From contig JABVXU010000178.1 of assembly GCA_013365365.1 (NCBI GenBank), positions 41,042 through 105,041 on the forward strand: DNA of 64,000 nt, given 5' to 3'. Source of the DNA: Cruorifilaria tuberocauda. Taxonomy: Eukaryota > Nematoda > Chromadorea > Rhabditida > Onchocercidae. The notes under the pieces were generated by a model. The model was not told the DNA's origin and ran no database searches. It was given only the letters and a program-made list of their open reading frames with translations. Of this stretch, positions 1 through 14,500 are shown one piece after another (position 1 is the stretch's first letter; each line of letters starts with the position of its first letter). A program made the position numbers and the translations under genes.

Positions 1-388
1 AAAATGATAATCAATATCACTGCTTATTTTTTTCACGATTTTCAATTTATTCTGAGATGGGAGTCAAATATAGAAATTACAAAAAGCATCGTAATGTGCT
101 AACACATTAACCATCAATACAAGAGAAAATGTGAAAATACGAATAAGAGAGTTCTGATAGCAAGTTGCAAACCTTCCTTAAAGGTCAAAAATTTTATCGC
201 TTATTAATTTTTATTGCTTTCTTCGAGTTATCAAACAATCTACCCAAAGATTCTCGCCGATGCGACAAACTTTGCAAAGTGCATTGATATCCCACTAAAT
301 TTTCTTCCGAATGCTCCGTTAGTACGGAGAGCTTTCCAAACTGGATATTTTCGTCATCATTCTCGTTGATTCTACTAAATTATCAAAT
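1..388. other. 3' flank of the MCT-like gene
   Basis: AT-rich, with no open frame that looks coding. It should contain the 3' UTR of the minus-strand transporter. Nothing else seen. Confidence 0.5.
210..215 (-). terminator. candidate polyadenylation signal of the MCT-like gene
   Basis: TTTATT on the plus strand reads AATAAA on the minus strand, about 175 nt past the stop codon at 389. The position fits, but AATAAA is expected often by chance in DNA this AT-rich. Confidence 0.35.
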
Positions 389-3300
389 TTACTTCGAGTA
401 TCCCGAAAACTTTAATTTCCAATCGCTCATTAAGATTACTTTCACAGAATAATTACCGGTTTCTTTAGCATCTCGCTTGCAACGATGGACGACCGGAATG
501 AGACATGAAACCAGACCAGACAGTAGTATAATCACACCAGCAAAATAAAACGATGCATCGTATGAGACGAACATATCATAAACAATTCCTGTAATTCATC
601 AAATTCAACATGAACACAATATTTAGTTTTGGCAAGAACAAGATACTTCGAACAATGGATGATTTACCTGCTAAAGGTGTTCCTGATAACGATGCTATAC
701 CTCTGCTGACAACCAACAGACCAAACGAGTTCGTTAATCGATCTAAACCTAATTCATCCACCAACACGATTGATGTAAGAGAAATATATGCAGCTAAAAT
801 AAACTCTTCAACAGATAACTTTGTTTAAATGGTAAAGCTCAAAATATTTTGATTGCATGCTCCGAAAATGTAGGATTTCAAAATATCCAAGACGTGCATT
901 CTACTGCAAACATATGGTCATTCTTTTGGATATAATGAAGAATTATGCATTTCCTTAAATATAGAGGAGGTATTGCACAAAACGATGACCTCAACATCGC
1001 AGAATATTGCTTTCAAAGTTTAATTTAAAGGACTAACAAATTATGAATCCGAATAAAATGGAATAAACCATGAGACCCGCATAACCAGGAAGCAATGGGC
1101 ATAAACACGTAAGCACTCCACATCCAAGTAATGCAAAATTATTAATTGTCAGTGCTGATAGCCAACCACGATCTGCTAACCAACCGAATGCTATTCGACC
1201 TGCAATGATTATACTTTAATTCTGTTCTATGATAATATTATGGCGAGTGTGAAAACCATTCTACATTTATTTAATAAATTAACAAAACATCTCTAATTTT
1301 CTTATAAACATTAAAACTGAAACAAGTTTTAGGGGAAAAAAATGAACCAATAGTGTTGGTAATGCCAATTACTGATAAGAGTAATGAACCACTGCTTTTG
1401 GTATACCCTTTTGCAACAGCCATATCAATGAGAAACATGAAAGGCACATAAAATCCAAGCATGCCACATAAATTTGATATGCACAGTAATAACATTGCCG
1501 GTTCCTTCAGCAAGGAAATATCAATCATTTCACTTAAAATATTGCGAATCCGTTTACATCTCCTGAAAATAATGTGTGCTAAAGAGCGTTTAACATACAG
1601 ACTCATTTCTATAATTTGGTAGCTCAATCTCCCACACACAAACTATACGGAATCATATAGAGAAATTTGAAATATTTGTCCATACTTATTAGATTTCATC
1701 TGATTATATTCTACATCTACCATCTCAGCTTACGCTGAATAGAAATACTGATATGCTTTTTCCTATCATTAATTTACTGTATAATAAAATACATTTAACT
1801 TTTAAGCTGTAAGAGATGGCGATCTTGGGTGATAAAAAAGATTCGAGATTCTGCTATTTATATCATATTTCAATGGGCAGTTGTAGATATTTCAGTCTAC
1901 TCCTTCGTAAAGTAACAAATAAGACATTTTGCGACAAAGAAGTGGAATAGCACTACACTGTTAACTGAATCGCATTCTTTCAGCGCGATTACCTCTAACC
2001 TGTCAGCATAATAATCGATAGGCTCATCTAGTTGTTCGCCTTGTATTCCAGTGATTCTATGATTACTATTTAATTTATCATCTTCCGCTTGTGATATATC
2101 AACCATTGCTTGGACAGCAGCTGATGGAGAGATGGAAATTCGTGATTCTCTGTATGATTGGTAATTACTATCTATAAAACGAGAATTTCGTTTTATATCA
2201 GTTAAAATTGATTGATGGTGCATCATCATGAATTTCAACGAATTTAAATGTAGAAGAACAACTATGAGCTATGATGATACAATACCTTTAGATTTAAGTT
2301 CAGGAATATTTTGGATTGAGCCGGAATAAAACAGATCTCGTCGATTTAATGGTTTATTGAACTCTTTAGAAGTAATGTTACTCTGAAAATACTTGACAAA
2401 GTTTATGAAATATAGGATAGTATTCTCAAAAGATGAAATGAAAAAAAAGATTAACTAACCGAAACGGATAATACTGACTCAGCATTTTTCATTTGCGGTG
2501 ACTGTGACAAAAGATCCGTCGAGTATGTAAAACTGCGCATTGATATTCTATTTAATACATTAACTAAATTGCCATGACATGTTTTTAAATCACTTGCCGA
2601 TGCCGCCTTGAGTTTCACACTGTAAGCATACAATCCAATTATTAATTTTAACTTTTAACTTTTAAGCATTTTCAAAGAATGATATAAACCACTTCTTTGA
2701 TAATGATTTTTCCAGCTTTTTTAGTATTTTAATCCTAAAAGTTCCTGAATGTATAACATATTTTAGAGTGTCGATAAACTACTATCATTATTGTTGTGAA
2801 ATATTTGCACATGAAATATCTGAAAAAATTTCTATCATATCGCTATACGACTTCATACACTAAAGATTGTACTGGCATCATACAATCTTTAGTGAATAAT
2901 TAATTTTGGCTGGAGTCCTTCACAAATCTAAATGAACTGTGCGTCTTGCTGTTGCCGTAAACCTTATTTTTGGATTTCTTCTTGTTTTCGTTGTCAGCCC
3001 CTCACTGGAATCACTATGTGTACCACGATTTTTGTCAGTCATATTTTCAGCAACTCTTGTCAACGGAGTCTTCTCATCAAATTCGTCACATTCGCTGTGT
3101 GTGTCACGTACTCCTCTCATCTTTTGGAGTTGATTTTCGTCTGCTGCACTATCTGTAAACATTTTTCTATCTGTAAGAAGTCAACTCGAAGTAGCAATAA
3201 TCAGTATCGATAACAGTTACAGTAATAATTTCGGAAAAAGTTTAAAATAGAATAAATTTCTCACCATTGTTGAAATAACGATTACTCAAGAATATAAAAT

Positions 3301-5446
3301 GACTAGTCTAACCTTTGTTATCTTCATCGTTTGGTTTCAATCCTTTTCCTTTTGATTTTAGAAGCTGCAACAAATTAATATGAAGAATTATCTATACAAA
3401 ATTTTCACTCTAATTTATCCTTACTTGGATGGATAAATTAAATTAAGATATATACAAATAAGTATATTTCCATATACAAACCAGTTCCTCAGCATCAGCT
3501 TTCGCTTTATTTTCTTTTTTAATCGATGGTGTTTGCAGTGGTCTATACAATAATCCATAAATAATACTCGAAAAACTTAAAGCAGCGAGTGAACAGATAG
3601 CAATCTTCCATCCAAATTCTGGAATCTACTTCAATTATATTTCATGTCTACAAAAAACTAGTCAAATAACCCATCCTTTTGTATCACCAAATCATTATCA
3701 TCCTTACTTCTTACCTTAGATGTACAAACTTATATCGCAATTCTCATTTATAGAATTTCCTTGTAGTTTTAAGTTCACAAAACAAAATTATCCATTCTAT
3801 TACTATGAATATCTATTCCTTCAATTGTAAGCATCAAAATATACTATTGATGAGGAGAATGCATAACGGTGGAAGCACAAACGTCCCAACACCTGAACCA
3901 GCAACGGCAATGCCAGTTGCAATCGAGCGTTTCTTTTCAAAATAGTAACCAACAGTAACGATTGAAGGAAGGTAAATGAGCCCAAAACCAGCTCCTATAA
4001 ATAACATAGTCCTATACCTCATATCATTCTTCTCGATTATTTTTAAACGTGTTTCGTTCCACTGGTTACAACAATAATGAGTGATGAAGTGTCGTTTGAT
4101 AAAATTATTCCATTTCTTTGTGTTAGTGTAAACATAATTTTAACTAATTACCACCAAGAAATCCATAGAAAATCATAAACATATAGATATTCGAACAAAA
4201 GATTGAAACTAAAAACGATAAACCGGCCACAAATGAACCAACGATGACAACTATTCGAGCGCCATATTTATTCACCAGTCCACCAGCAATCGGTCCTTAA
4301 ATTAAATTTCCATACTATGAATTGCATTCTTTAATGAAAAATTTGCAATACCTTCTTAAATATTGCGACAAGACTAACCGATCAGCAAATAACAACCAAT
4401 CAGTAGGGAACCAATCAACGAAACCAAAGCTTTGGATGCATTGAAATAGTCTTGGTAAATACTCATGAAGGCACCAAACGAATTAGCGATACCATCGACC
4501 ACAAAGTTTGACATGAATGCGGCAAATACGATCACCCATCCATAACCACCATCCGGTGCTATCGGCAATACATCGTTCAAGTTTTCTTTCTCCGAACTAT
4601 CTTTATCACCTGCAACATAAAAAACATTGCTGTTATGAGTTACTTAGAGTCCATCAGTTAACTATATTCTTTCATAGTATAGAAAATGCATACCCAACGG
4701 TTCTGTTGCTTCTGAATGATTAGAATAAATTTTTTAAGATTTTGAAAAACGATTCAAACATTTTGAGAATGCAATTTCACAATTCAAATGTTAGTACCAT
4801 ATGTGCATCAGTCACTAATGTGGAATGATTTTCATTTATGTTGTAATTGAAGTGACCAATACATAGAGCTTTTTTTCTTCCGCATTAAATAGAAACACCA
4901 CATAATACTAGAACTTTAATGCTGAGAAAAGATACAAACACACACTGTAGCAGCAATCCTGAGCGTTGTCATGCTTGAATTTATCACCCAAAATTCCGTC
5001 ATTATATGCTTCTACATCATCCGGATTCACTAAAAGTCATTTGATGTTTTTTCAAACATTCTTGTTGCTCGGTTTTCATTAATGGAAATGAAAATGAAGG
5101 GGCATGAAATATTTAAAATATATTCAAAAGAAAAAGCATTTTGATAAAAACATCGCACTGAATTTCTCGGTAACACCAGAAGATATACCGTGTCCATTTT
5201 TTTTCGAATTATCTTCACTAGACAACAATTTACTGGATGACTGCTTACCATTAAAAACTGGTTGTAGATCTCTATTAGCGTCCTGCAAATCGAAATGAAT
5301 AATAGTTATAAACTGTTGACAGTCTTTTCTCCAGATGGTATCATTAACTAATATTTATCTATCATGAAAGAAATTTCCCAACGAACCTGAGTCCCTTCAG
5401 TAAACAAAGCACCATTCACTGATTTAACGTTCTCCTCAGTAGCCAT
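389..5446 (-). CDS. SLC16/monocarboxylate-transporter-like MFS protein, 16 exons, about 815 aa
   Basis: Predicted plasma-membrane transporter of the SLC16 (MCT) family, which moves monocarboxylates or related small solutes; the substrate cannot be told from sequence. Exons, 5' to 3' on the minus strand: 5387-5446, 5189-5282, 4946-5029, 4379-4609, 4152-4295, 3845-3994, 3482-3618, 3313-3364, 2963-3170, 2460-2619, 2286-2382, 2000-2261, 1348-1628, 1038-1199, 668-793, 389-588. They sum to 2448 nt with consistent phases. The start is ATGGCTACTGAGGAG. The first MCT signature PDGGYGW lies at about residues 98-104, after a hydrophilic N-terminus. The second, [19 protein letters not shown], follows near 221-239. 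TM6 ends near 275. A hydrophilic loop of about 320 residues (exons 7-13) then precedes TM7 ([12 protein letters not shown]); usual SLC16 loops are far shorter. The loop carries [10 protein letters not shown], a motif seen in animal MCT loops. TM8-12 follow, with [14 protein letters not shown] and [17 protein letters not shown]. The acceptor of exon 13 and the exon 9 acceptor (3170 or 3152) are the least certain. The family call is firm; orthology within the family is open. Confidence 0.9.
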
Positions 5447-8400
5447 ATTTGCTATTTTTCTGAAATCGAAAATAGATGCCAAGACTACTCCATTCAAAGC
5501 AACATAAAAAAGAGCAAAAAAGCACTGAACCTATACCTTTTAATGAGTTTACATTAACAAAAAATCTGAGAAACTGCAATTCGGAAACCGCTGCAAATTA
5601 TTCTATTATTTAAATGCTTCGCTTGCTTAAATGAGTTTTTCTAACTCTGAGATATAAAACTGAATTAACAAAGCTGAAAAATCTAGACGGTAACTGCATC
5701 AAAAAAACACATCTTTGCTGCTTCAAATGTTAATGTCTCCAAAAGATATCACATTATAAAGGTTTTTTTTAATTTATTATGACAAAAGTCTTGAATAGAA
5801 AACTGATGCAATAAACAATTAAAATTTCAAATCACTGTTACTTTCCAGCCGAACTTGAAAATATTTTTAGTGCTTAATTAGCTTAATCAAAAAGATGAAG
5901 TAGGAAAATGAAAAATGAAGGAGATCTTAAGCTTCGAAAATTTTGATGGTGAAAATAGTTTCCATTAAATCAAGTATTATAAACCACCTTGTGGCATTAG
6001 CGCAGAACAACATCTTAATAGAGCGTTAAATTAGTTTCATATGTTCTCAAATTGGGATCTTACAAAATATGATAAAAGTAATGCATACTTCGCACGAGGT
6101 GTTTCAAAAAATTAGAACATCATATTATTGTAAAATTCCCTCATCAACAGGAATTTTCAATCTTCTTCAGAGAATGATGTCAACAGTTGAACCGGATGCT
6201 ATTCCCGTTTTTTGTCCGAACAAAAAATTTGAAATGATTTCAAGGTTAACCATTTATTTTTTATTTGCTGAGGCGACCAGAAAATTTTTGAAATTCAAGT
6301 TTACACGAATCAAATATATTGTCAATCTAGATTTTCTAAAGGTTTTTCTCGATATTTAGGAGAGTTACAAACTTCACTACTATTCCGCTTTAAAAAATTA
6401 CATTTAATCTTAGTGAAGTATATTCAAGTATAAGTGTTAACAGACAATAAGTTGACAGAAGCCGATTTTTTTAATGACTAGCAGATAGCAGAACACTGAA
6501 AAACTATATTCAAAACAATAAAAAAACTATAAAATATTTAAGGACTTCTAAATTTCATTGAAATAATTTTATATTTTTGCAATGAAATGAGAGAAAAGGT
6601 AGGAAAAGCGGGTGAGGAATAACTTAAGTCAGAAAAAAACGTGGAGGAAAATATTACGCGATGTAAAGCAGAAAAATCACCATTTTACAGGGATAAAGCT
6701 CATTCAAATGTTTGTAATAAAATATTCGTACATCTCTAAGTATGTCTATTAGCCCTTCTGATATAGCTAGTGTAAAAGAATAAACATACTATATTAAAAA
6801 GCCCTAATACGAGATGCATATAAAATACATGCACAACAGCATAACAGTGTTTCAAAAAGCTTTCGAAAAAGGTGCTTTCAATTCTCAGTGAAAATTTTTG
6901 CAATGATTTTACAGTTATTCATATTCATTAATAACAGAAACAGTGAGTGTCATCTTTAATATATCAGTCAAGTTTGGCTTGTTCTTAAATGGTCGAAGGC
7001 TAAAAAACATGCATTCTATTTCAAAATAGGTGTAATTTAAATCCAAGTAACGGAAACAGTCATCAGCGGATAGTATCGAAGTGAGCAATTCTCACTCCCA
7101 AAAACGATATCCCTTGCTGATAAAAATATGAGGAATTGATAGGGAACTAGAAGTACTACAGAAATTGAAGTGAATAAGGGAACTGAAACGATGACAGAGT
7201 TTTGAAGGAAATCAAAGCAAGAAGTTGCAGAAGTTACTGATGCAAACCATTCGACATACCAAACGGTTACACATACTCGTGATAACACTCTGTTTGTCTG
7301 CAACATCACACGCATCTCCCCTACTACTTCTGGATTATTTGTGTGATTATATTTTCACCCAAACTGAGGTAATAAAGGGCAACAATATGTAAATATCAAA
7401 TATTGATCATTTTATAAAAATATCATCAAAAGCGGTATGTACTTGAATGCCACATTTTACGTAATCTTCCTAATGAATCCATCATTGCCAGAAGTAACGA
7501 GTTAGGGAACAGAAAGTGCAAAAAAGAGACATTATTAACATTTGCTTAATTTCACACATCTCAAGTTCCACTGCAAAGTCATAAATCTTATTCCATACCT
7601 GACACGTTGTGTTGATACGTGGCTAACGAAATGATAGCTCGCTAGTTACAATTTCAGCTCACAGTAAGAGAAGGGAAGAACACAAAGCGCGAGCGCTGCA
7701 CAATGCTTTGGAAGGGATGGAATGCTGCTGGGGTTTCAAGTTTCATAAAAATAGAAAATAATCTGAATCATGAACATAAAAACCGTTATTTTGAGAATAG
7801 TAACCATGATACGGTAAGGAACCAAAAAAATCTATTGATCTACAAGTTCGATCTACAGTTCGAGTCAAAGAGTCAAGTGATTATCTTTATTTGATTTTGA
7901 TAAATCGTTGATTAAAGGATATCTGAACTCAAAGTAAGCTTTTTCCAATATAGTGATATCGTTCTATACAATACGTTTCATCAATATTATTGCGTAAAAA
8001 ATATCAGTACACATGGACATGATTGTATTCATCACTTGATTTGTACTTAATTCCATTTCATATCCAATTGTGTATTTTTACCCACGTTTATCTATATTCG
8101 TATCATGCAAAAAGGTAGTGAGTCATTTGTAAAGTGGCCACCGTACAAAATATGCAGAACTATTACAAGATAATATTCTGCGATGGGATATGTTAGGTAT
8201 GAAAGCATTTTTCGATATTACTGAATTTGAAATTTCGATCTTCACATCGGAGCGATCCATATCCATTTAATACCAATTTATATTCCATTCAGTATTTGTA
8301 TTACATTATGATCATGTCGAATGAACATGTACAATAAACTGATTCTGGTTCAAACAAAAGCGAGATGTCACTGAACAACAGTGATCATTGTAACCAAGTA

Positions 8401-11400
8401 GAACTATTCGAATAGTGGCATCTAGAAATGAATGCTGTAACGAATTACTAGAGAAGTGGACCAGGAAATAAAAGTGAAGAGAAGAAGTGAAAATTTGGAA
8501 TAGGAGCGTTGTTTGTGAGATGTATTTATTTTACTCAAGTATTTATTTTGTTAGAAAGCATAACTTTAACATTGAATGAAGGAAGCAATCACAAGCAGAA
8601 AGATAGACTCAAACAATGCCTCAGGTCTCTTGAATCACTACAACTTCTCTTAAAATTAATTAGGATGAAAAGGAAGAGAATATTGCCACCCTTTCGCATA
8701 TCGATTAGGGGCAGAAAGATGAAAAGTCAAAATGTCTCGCGTTTATCGTCGGGATGGAAATATATCAGAAGACTGGCGTGCACTGCTTGATAAATGACCA
8801 CAGGAAGGTAGTAATGATAACGACTAAAGAGTGAAGTTTAGAATGGAACAATACTGCTCCCAGCACATCCAACATCCAGGACCGATTCCACACATATATA
8901 TACACGCCTAGACTTTCCGCAGCACAGCGACATAGTGAGACAGACGGCTGCATCATTAGGACATGGACAAAGCCATACTCGTACTATAGTCGTTTCAGGG
9001 AAGCATCGAATGGATTGGACGACACGATTAATAAGACTTAGAACAAGGCAACTCTCGTTTTGCACACACCGTATTAACTGACTGCAATTTAATTTGCCTT
9101 GGGTAAACATTCGCAAATTTAATTATGAAAATGCGGCGAAAAAAACGAGGATGTTGGAATGAACAACCGCTGACGAAAAACAGAATTGCGAGAAACTAAC
9201 GACAAGTAAGTAATCAGCCAAAAATACAGGCTCTTTTCGAATACTGGAATGAAATGAGAATTTCAAAATAATGGTAAAATGCAGATGAAGGAGAAAACAT
9301 GTAGAAATTCCCGAAGAATAAAATCTACTTAAAACTCTTCAACCAATAATCCATACCATTTTAATAATTTTTGGGAACAACGAGTCTAACTATATGTGGA
9401 AACAGCTAAACGATTAAAAAAGCTATCTAAAGCTACAAATTCCTTTCATGCTTGACATTAAACAGCCCTACTTCCAAATCATTCAATCATTGTAATAATT
9501 TAATTTTCAAGTTGACGATACTGACAGCATGATTAGTTATGGGCAATAATGTTACAAGGATAGTCCTGCTCTAGATGACATCCTTCACGTTCTGCAATCG
9601 AATTGCAAATGTAGGTAGTTAATCCGAATATTACATTAATAAAATTTGGAGTTCTAGTTTATCAAATGCTAACAGCTTTTCTATACGTATGGGTAAGAAA
9701 TCAGCCAATTTTTTATGATTGACTGGATTTTCCCATTATACATGAGTTCGCTTCAACAAATAAGATGTGAACAAATATTATAACAATTTTGCAATGCCGA
9801 CATTCTAGATTCAAAATCTACTGAATTCTAGCTCAAAGGCTTTTTCTGAAGACTCTCTTAAAAAATTAATTTTTAGACAGGACAAAATCAAAGCTTGTTA
9901 GTGAGGGCAGGAAAAGATGAAGGTACGATAGGAGGATAAATAGAGAATAAGGTTTTAAAAAATAGCTAATCTATCCTGCCAAAATATTAAAATAAGATAA
10001 TAGGTGACGCGTGGATAAAATTTCTCCGATTTCATAAATTTTTCAGGTGAAACAAATACGGTGAGCGAAGGCATGGTGATATTTTCATCTTGTTGATCTC
10101 TTTCATTCCTGAAAGAAAATAACGCATACTTGAAAACCTGAAAAACCTTTAGTAGACTCTTTTTTTGAAAAATTGATCAAAATAAAGCACAAAATCTTAA
10201 CTTTCTTACAAATTTTAGAAAAACTAATCTCATCTTTTATCTATGTTTTAACTCACATAAGCCATTGCTTAACTAGTCTGGTGGAAAATAAACCACCGTG
10301 AAAACATCTTAAGCTCTGCGCGTTAATCATAAAGAGATAACTTCATAAAACGTGTTCAAATGTTTGTAAAAATATTCATCAAAAGGTGGCTTCATGTACG
10401 TGTTAATTACACATACACGTTTAATTTTCATAACCAACTATTCATGCTTTTTCCTTTTTCTCTTTCTGCTTTCACTTATTGGTTTGAACAATTTACCGAT
10501 CACTATAAAGTCTCTTCAACTATCACTACTGTAACGCCTAGCAAATTTAATGAATTCCTGTTCTTCCCTTTGTACTATAACAATTCATCGAAGTTGCCTC
10601 CATACTTTAAGATTTAATCGATTAAGCAGATCTTTTCGAATGTCTCATATGGGAAAGTGTGGTAGTGGCAATAATTACTCCAAAAGTAATGTGATTTAAA
10701 CTATCACAAACTGACATGTTAGGGCATACTTGCCTTACAGTAATCTCTCCACTATACCTTTCGGCGGTTGTATCTTACAAAGTATTCAATGATGTTTTCT
10801 TTCCCTTTTTGTCACACAGTTTTTTCACATCATTTCTAATAATAATAATTTCCTACATCAAATGCTTTGGATGTCCAGACCACGCAAGATAGGATCAGTC
10901 CGCTTTCAGTCTTTTATCTTTAGTATGTTAAAGTATCAGTCTTTCTGTCATCACGCTTCGTATGCTCATTATGTATACACCCAAATATCACAATTCTCTA
11001 TCTCCAACTGTTTATATCAGCCTTGTAAAAACTCGTCACAAAAACTATCCGTAAATTACTTTTCGGTTCGAATTTACAAATTGGATCTTACATTCATATG
11101 TTGTGTGAGATTAGAAGAGGGGTTACCGGGGACTTAGGCACCGCGTAGGACGTGAGAGTTCCAACATGTCAATACACATCGACTGCTAGTGTTACGTGAC
11201 CTTCATTTAGTGTGAATTTTTTTGCAAATGTTTTCGCATTGTCTTCAGTCAATATCATATGAACCTTTCCCAATACAGGTGATTCTAAATTCAGGAAGTA
11301 TAAAGAGATCCGTGGTAATTTTTAGCAAGAACTACGATTGGAAGTGAATGATTTCCTTATTTAGTTAACAATTTAAGTAATTTGCATCTATAAAAGTAAT

Positions 11401-11580
11401 GAATGTGACGCCAGTTTAAGATTGCTGGATTTATTTATTGTTATATTTCATTGGAAACGTCTACAGAAATTCTTTTCACATCTATCATGTAACCGTGCAG
11501 TAATCATAGAGCCTCGTCGTCTATTTCGAGATGAACTTTTTTTAAAAGCGTCAGTTACATCCTCGTAAAATCGAATAGAA
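5447..11580. other. divergent intergenic region between the MCT-like gene and pek-1
   Basis: The two flanking genes start outward from here, so promoters of both must lie within about 6 kb. The longest open frames (8509-8790 plus, 8838-9116 minus, 7037-7315 minus, 10360-10617 plus, 10862-11137 plus) have no family motif, no good splice context and mostly no proper ATG, so I do not call them. The parts at 7.6-7.7, 8.8-9.1 and 11.1-11.2 kb are less AT-rich than the surroundings and are the best promoter or 5' UTR candidates. Confidence 0.5.
11148..11200. promoter_or_regulatory. two ACGTG-core sites upstream of pek-1
   Basis: GGACGTGAG at 11148-11156 and TTACGTGAC at 11192-11200 lie about 0.4 kb upstream of the pek-1 ATG. 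Both resemble bZIP (XBP1/ATF6/CREB-type) ACGTG elements that drive unfolded-protein-response genes in animals. The match is to the core only, so this is a suggestion. Confidence 0.3.
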
Positions 11581-14500
11581 ATGCGGAGAGCGATTGCTTT
11601 ATTTATTACTGGAACATTAATTTTACTCTTTGCCGTTTCCTTACGTACTTCTTTGACGCACGACGATGAGTTTGCATTTGTTGAAGATAGCATAGAAAAA
11701 ATAGAGGTCTGTTTGAATCTTTTTCAATTTTGATTTTGTCATAATGCGGAGTATAAAATCACATAATTAGATAAATGCTAGCAAGATAAATAGTATACGG
11801 TTTTATACTTCCTGTTTACAGTGACACTTTAGCTTTTGCTGTGTAACAAATGCAAAGGAGTTTGGTAATAGGGTAGACGTGGCTTATTCAAATTACGTTA
11901 CAGTTGACATCGAAACAAGCTTCCGCGAAATGTTGTGCCTCTGGCAGCACAAGCTTCATCAGTAAACATTATCTTTTGGTAAGAGTTTATGTTGTCGATT
12001 TCTAAATTTTTATAATACAAAGCAAAAGACATTGTTGACGTTCCCAAACAAACTAAAGTGTCAGTCTTTTAGGCAAGCACAATAGATGGCAAAGTAACGG
12101 CAATGGATATCGAAAAAAATGGTGAGGTGGTGTGGACAGTGGATGCCGATAAAGCGCCATTGTTGTCGGGCTCACTTAATCAACAAAAAGTAATAATGTA
12201 GTTATGTTAGTTTTTTATGCAAGAAAAACATCCTGTTAAGTTGGATTTTCTTCTCTTTCGATTAATTAGATCTCTTTGCGAGCTCAGGTGTTAAACTATC
12301 GTAAAAAAAGGGTGGCTTCATTATATTCCAGCTGTTTTTAGTACATTTAACAAAAAACCAAAAAGCATAATAGGTTGGCTCTATAATATTGCATCCATTC
12401 TTTTTATCTTGAGGATAATTTTTTCTTAGCTGTATCTGTAATAAAATTAATTCCTGAATGTATATTTTTTAGTCGATTTCGAATGTTACAGTTAGTTACC
12501 GATACTTTTCCGTATGTATTGGTACCATCGCTTGACGGCGCGTTATATATGTTCAATATGAAAAGTAATTCGTTAAGTCTGATCTCATTGAATACTAATG
12601 CGCGAATAATGATTGGGAATGATGAAGTCGCTGGCGGTACATTTGTCACATCTACTGGAATCGATCCTCTTACTGGCAAGGTACTTCATGCTAAAATCAT
12701 GATTTAAAATTTTTGCATCCCATATTATGTGACGTATCGAGTGGAAACTGAACTTACGCTGTTTGCCGCTATGTTGATAAACTATACGCTCATAATTTTT
12801 GAGATGCGATATCGATGTACAGCAGGAAAATGCATTCAGTACGAAATTACAACAAACGACTCATCCGTTTATACTCTTATCATGCGAAAAAATACACAAG
12901 TTGCTCGAGCTGCTGATCCTGTTACTGGAGCAGAGAGGTGCATACACAAATAACTGTCGGCTGGACGGCTCGGTTGAAGAATATTCAGAAGCTATAACTT
13001 AGTAGAGATAAATTTTAGGTGGAATTTATCAGTCGGTGAATATGACATTAGCCTGGTTTCATCAGACCATTCACTTCGTTTTGAACAGCCTAGTGTACCT
13101 GCTCATATTCGTTTTCTTTTGGAACTGCCAAGTGGTAGTGTTTCGGCAGTTGATAACTGTGGGAATTTGAAGTGGGAAAAGCGACTGTCAAGTCCAGTAG
13201 CTAGAGCTTGGCAATTATCTCGTGGCAAAATTTTTGAGGTTGTTACATTTCGCTAATATTTTTGACAGATTAATCATCATTTGTAACTAGAAGTTTTTGC
13301 TGATAATTTCAAGTATTAAATGATATTTTTTTCTAAACCCAAGCTTTAAATAACTCGAAAACAATAAAATTTTAAAGAACATTTGTTACAGGACATATTA
13401 CATTAACACTAGTTAAAACTTTCTTTTCAGATATCATTATTCTCTTCTGAAACTATTGATGCATTAAGTGATTTTAGTGGAAGTTATTATCAATTTATCT
13501 CTAAATATGAAACACCGTTTTATTTCGGTAAATCTTTAGATTGAAATCAAAATTCTGGAATTTGTCTATTATCAATATTGTTGATTGCAGCCTGATTAAA
13601 AACGTTAAAAATGCTATGCTTCATTTAACTCTTGACTATGTAATGGTCCAAACTGCACAGCGTTGGGACTTTCTTTTGTCTGAGAAAATGAACAGGAAAC
13701 TGTGCAGAAAGCTATTTTTTCAAAAAAGTGACAAATCTTTTATTGGAAATATTTTTAAAATAATGCAGACAATTTCTTTTATCCATAGGATATACATATT
13801 CATTTGGTTCATTGATTTGGTGTGAAAAATAGAAGTTTAGATGCATTTAATTAACTAGCAAGATAATAATTTTTAAGGGACAGTCAACTCAGAACCATAT
13901 ATTATACCTTCGGAGTTTATGCGAGAACTACGTCGTACGTCTGCAGATATGGAAATGGAACTTCATCCTCAAACATTAGATTCATTTTATCACTCAGAAG
14001 CACCGTTTTTGGAGGATTTAAAAATTGGTAAGTTTGTTAATGAGAAATTGTTGTAGTAGTCAGCTTCACTCCATTAGTTAATGTTGTTTTACTGCAGTAG
14101 AAAACGGTGTTTCATCCTGTTGCAGGTGATTTAATACAGCGGTCGTATAGAACCACCCAAAGTGCAGTTGAAGTTGACCAAGTAAATAGTGCGCGAAATT
14201 CAGCAGCCTCGAAATCATCAACATGTAATATATACGATGCAGTTACCATTGCTGGCAGCAAAAAACTTAAAGAAAATATTGAAGTTAAAGGTTAGTTTCA
14301 AGAAATAAGTACATTCATAAACATTTAGGAAGATTAATGTTCGTTTTCTTGTTTTCTCTTGAACTTTTGGCCATCTTTTTTAGTTTAGATACTTGTTCTG
14401 ATCCATAAGTCTTTTTTCTTCTATCCTTATGTTCAGGTAATCACGGCTGGTATATCTTCAAACCTCTTCGCAAAACGTGTCAAAAAAACAACCCTTTTGG

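Noticed and set aside
7037..7315. 92-codon hydrophobic frame on the minus strand
   Set aside because: No ATG-proximal context, no acceptor or donor pairing with the MCT-like gene, no family similarity that I can see.
8509..9116. Open frames of about 92 codons on both strands and a GTAAGT donor at about 9206
   Set aside because: The plus frame lacks an early ATG, the two strands overlap, and neither shows a recognisable motif. The region may be 5' UTR or promoter.
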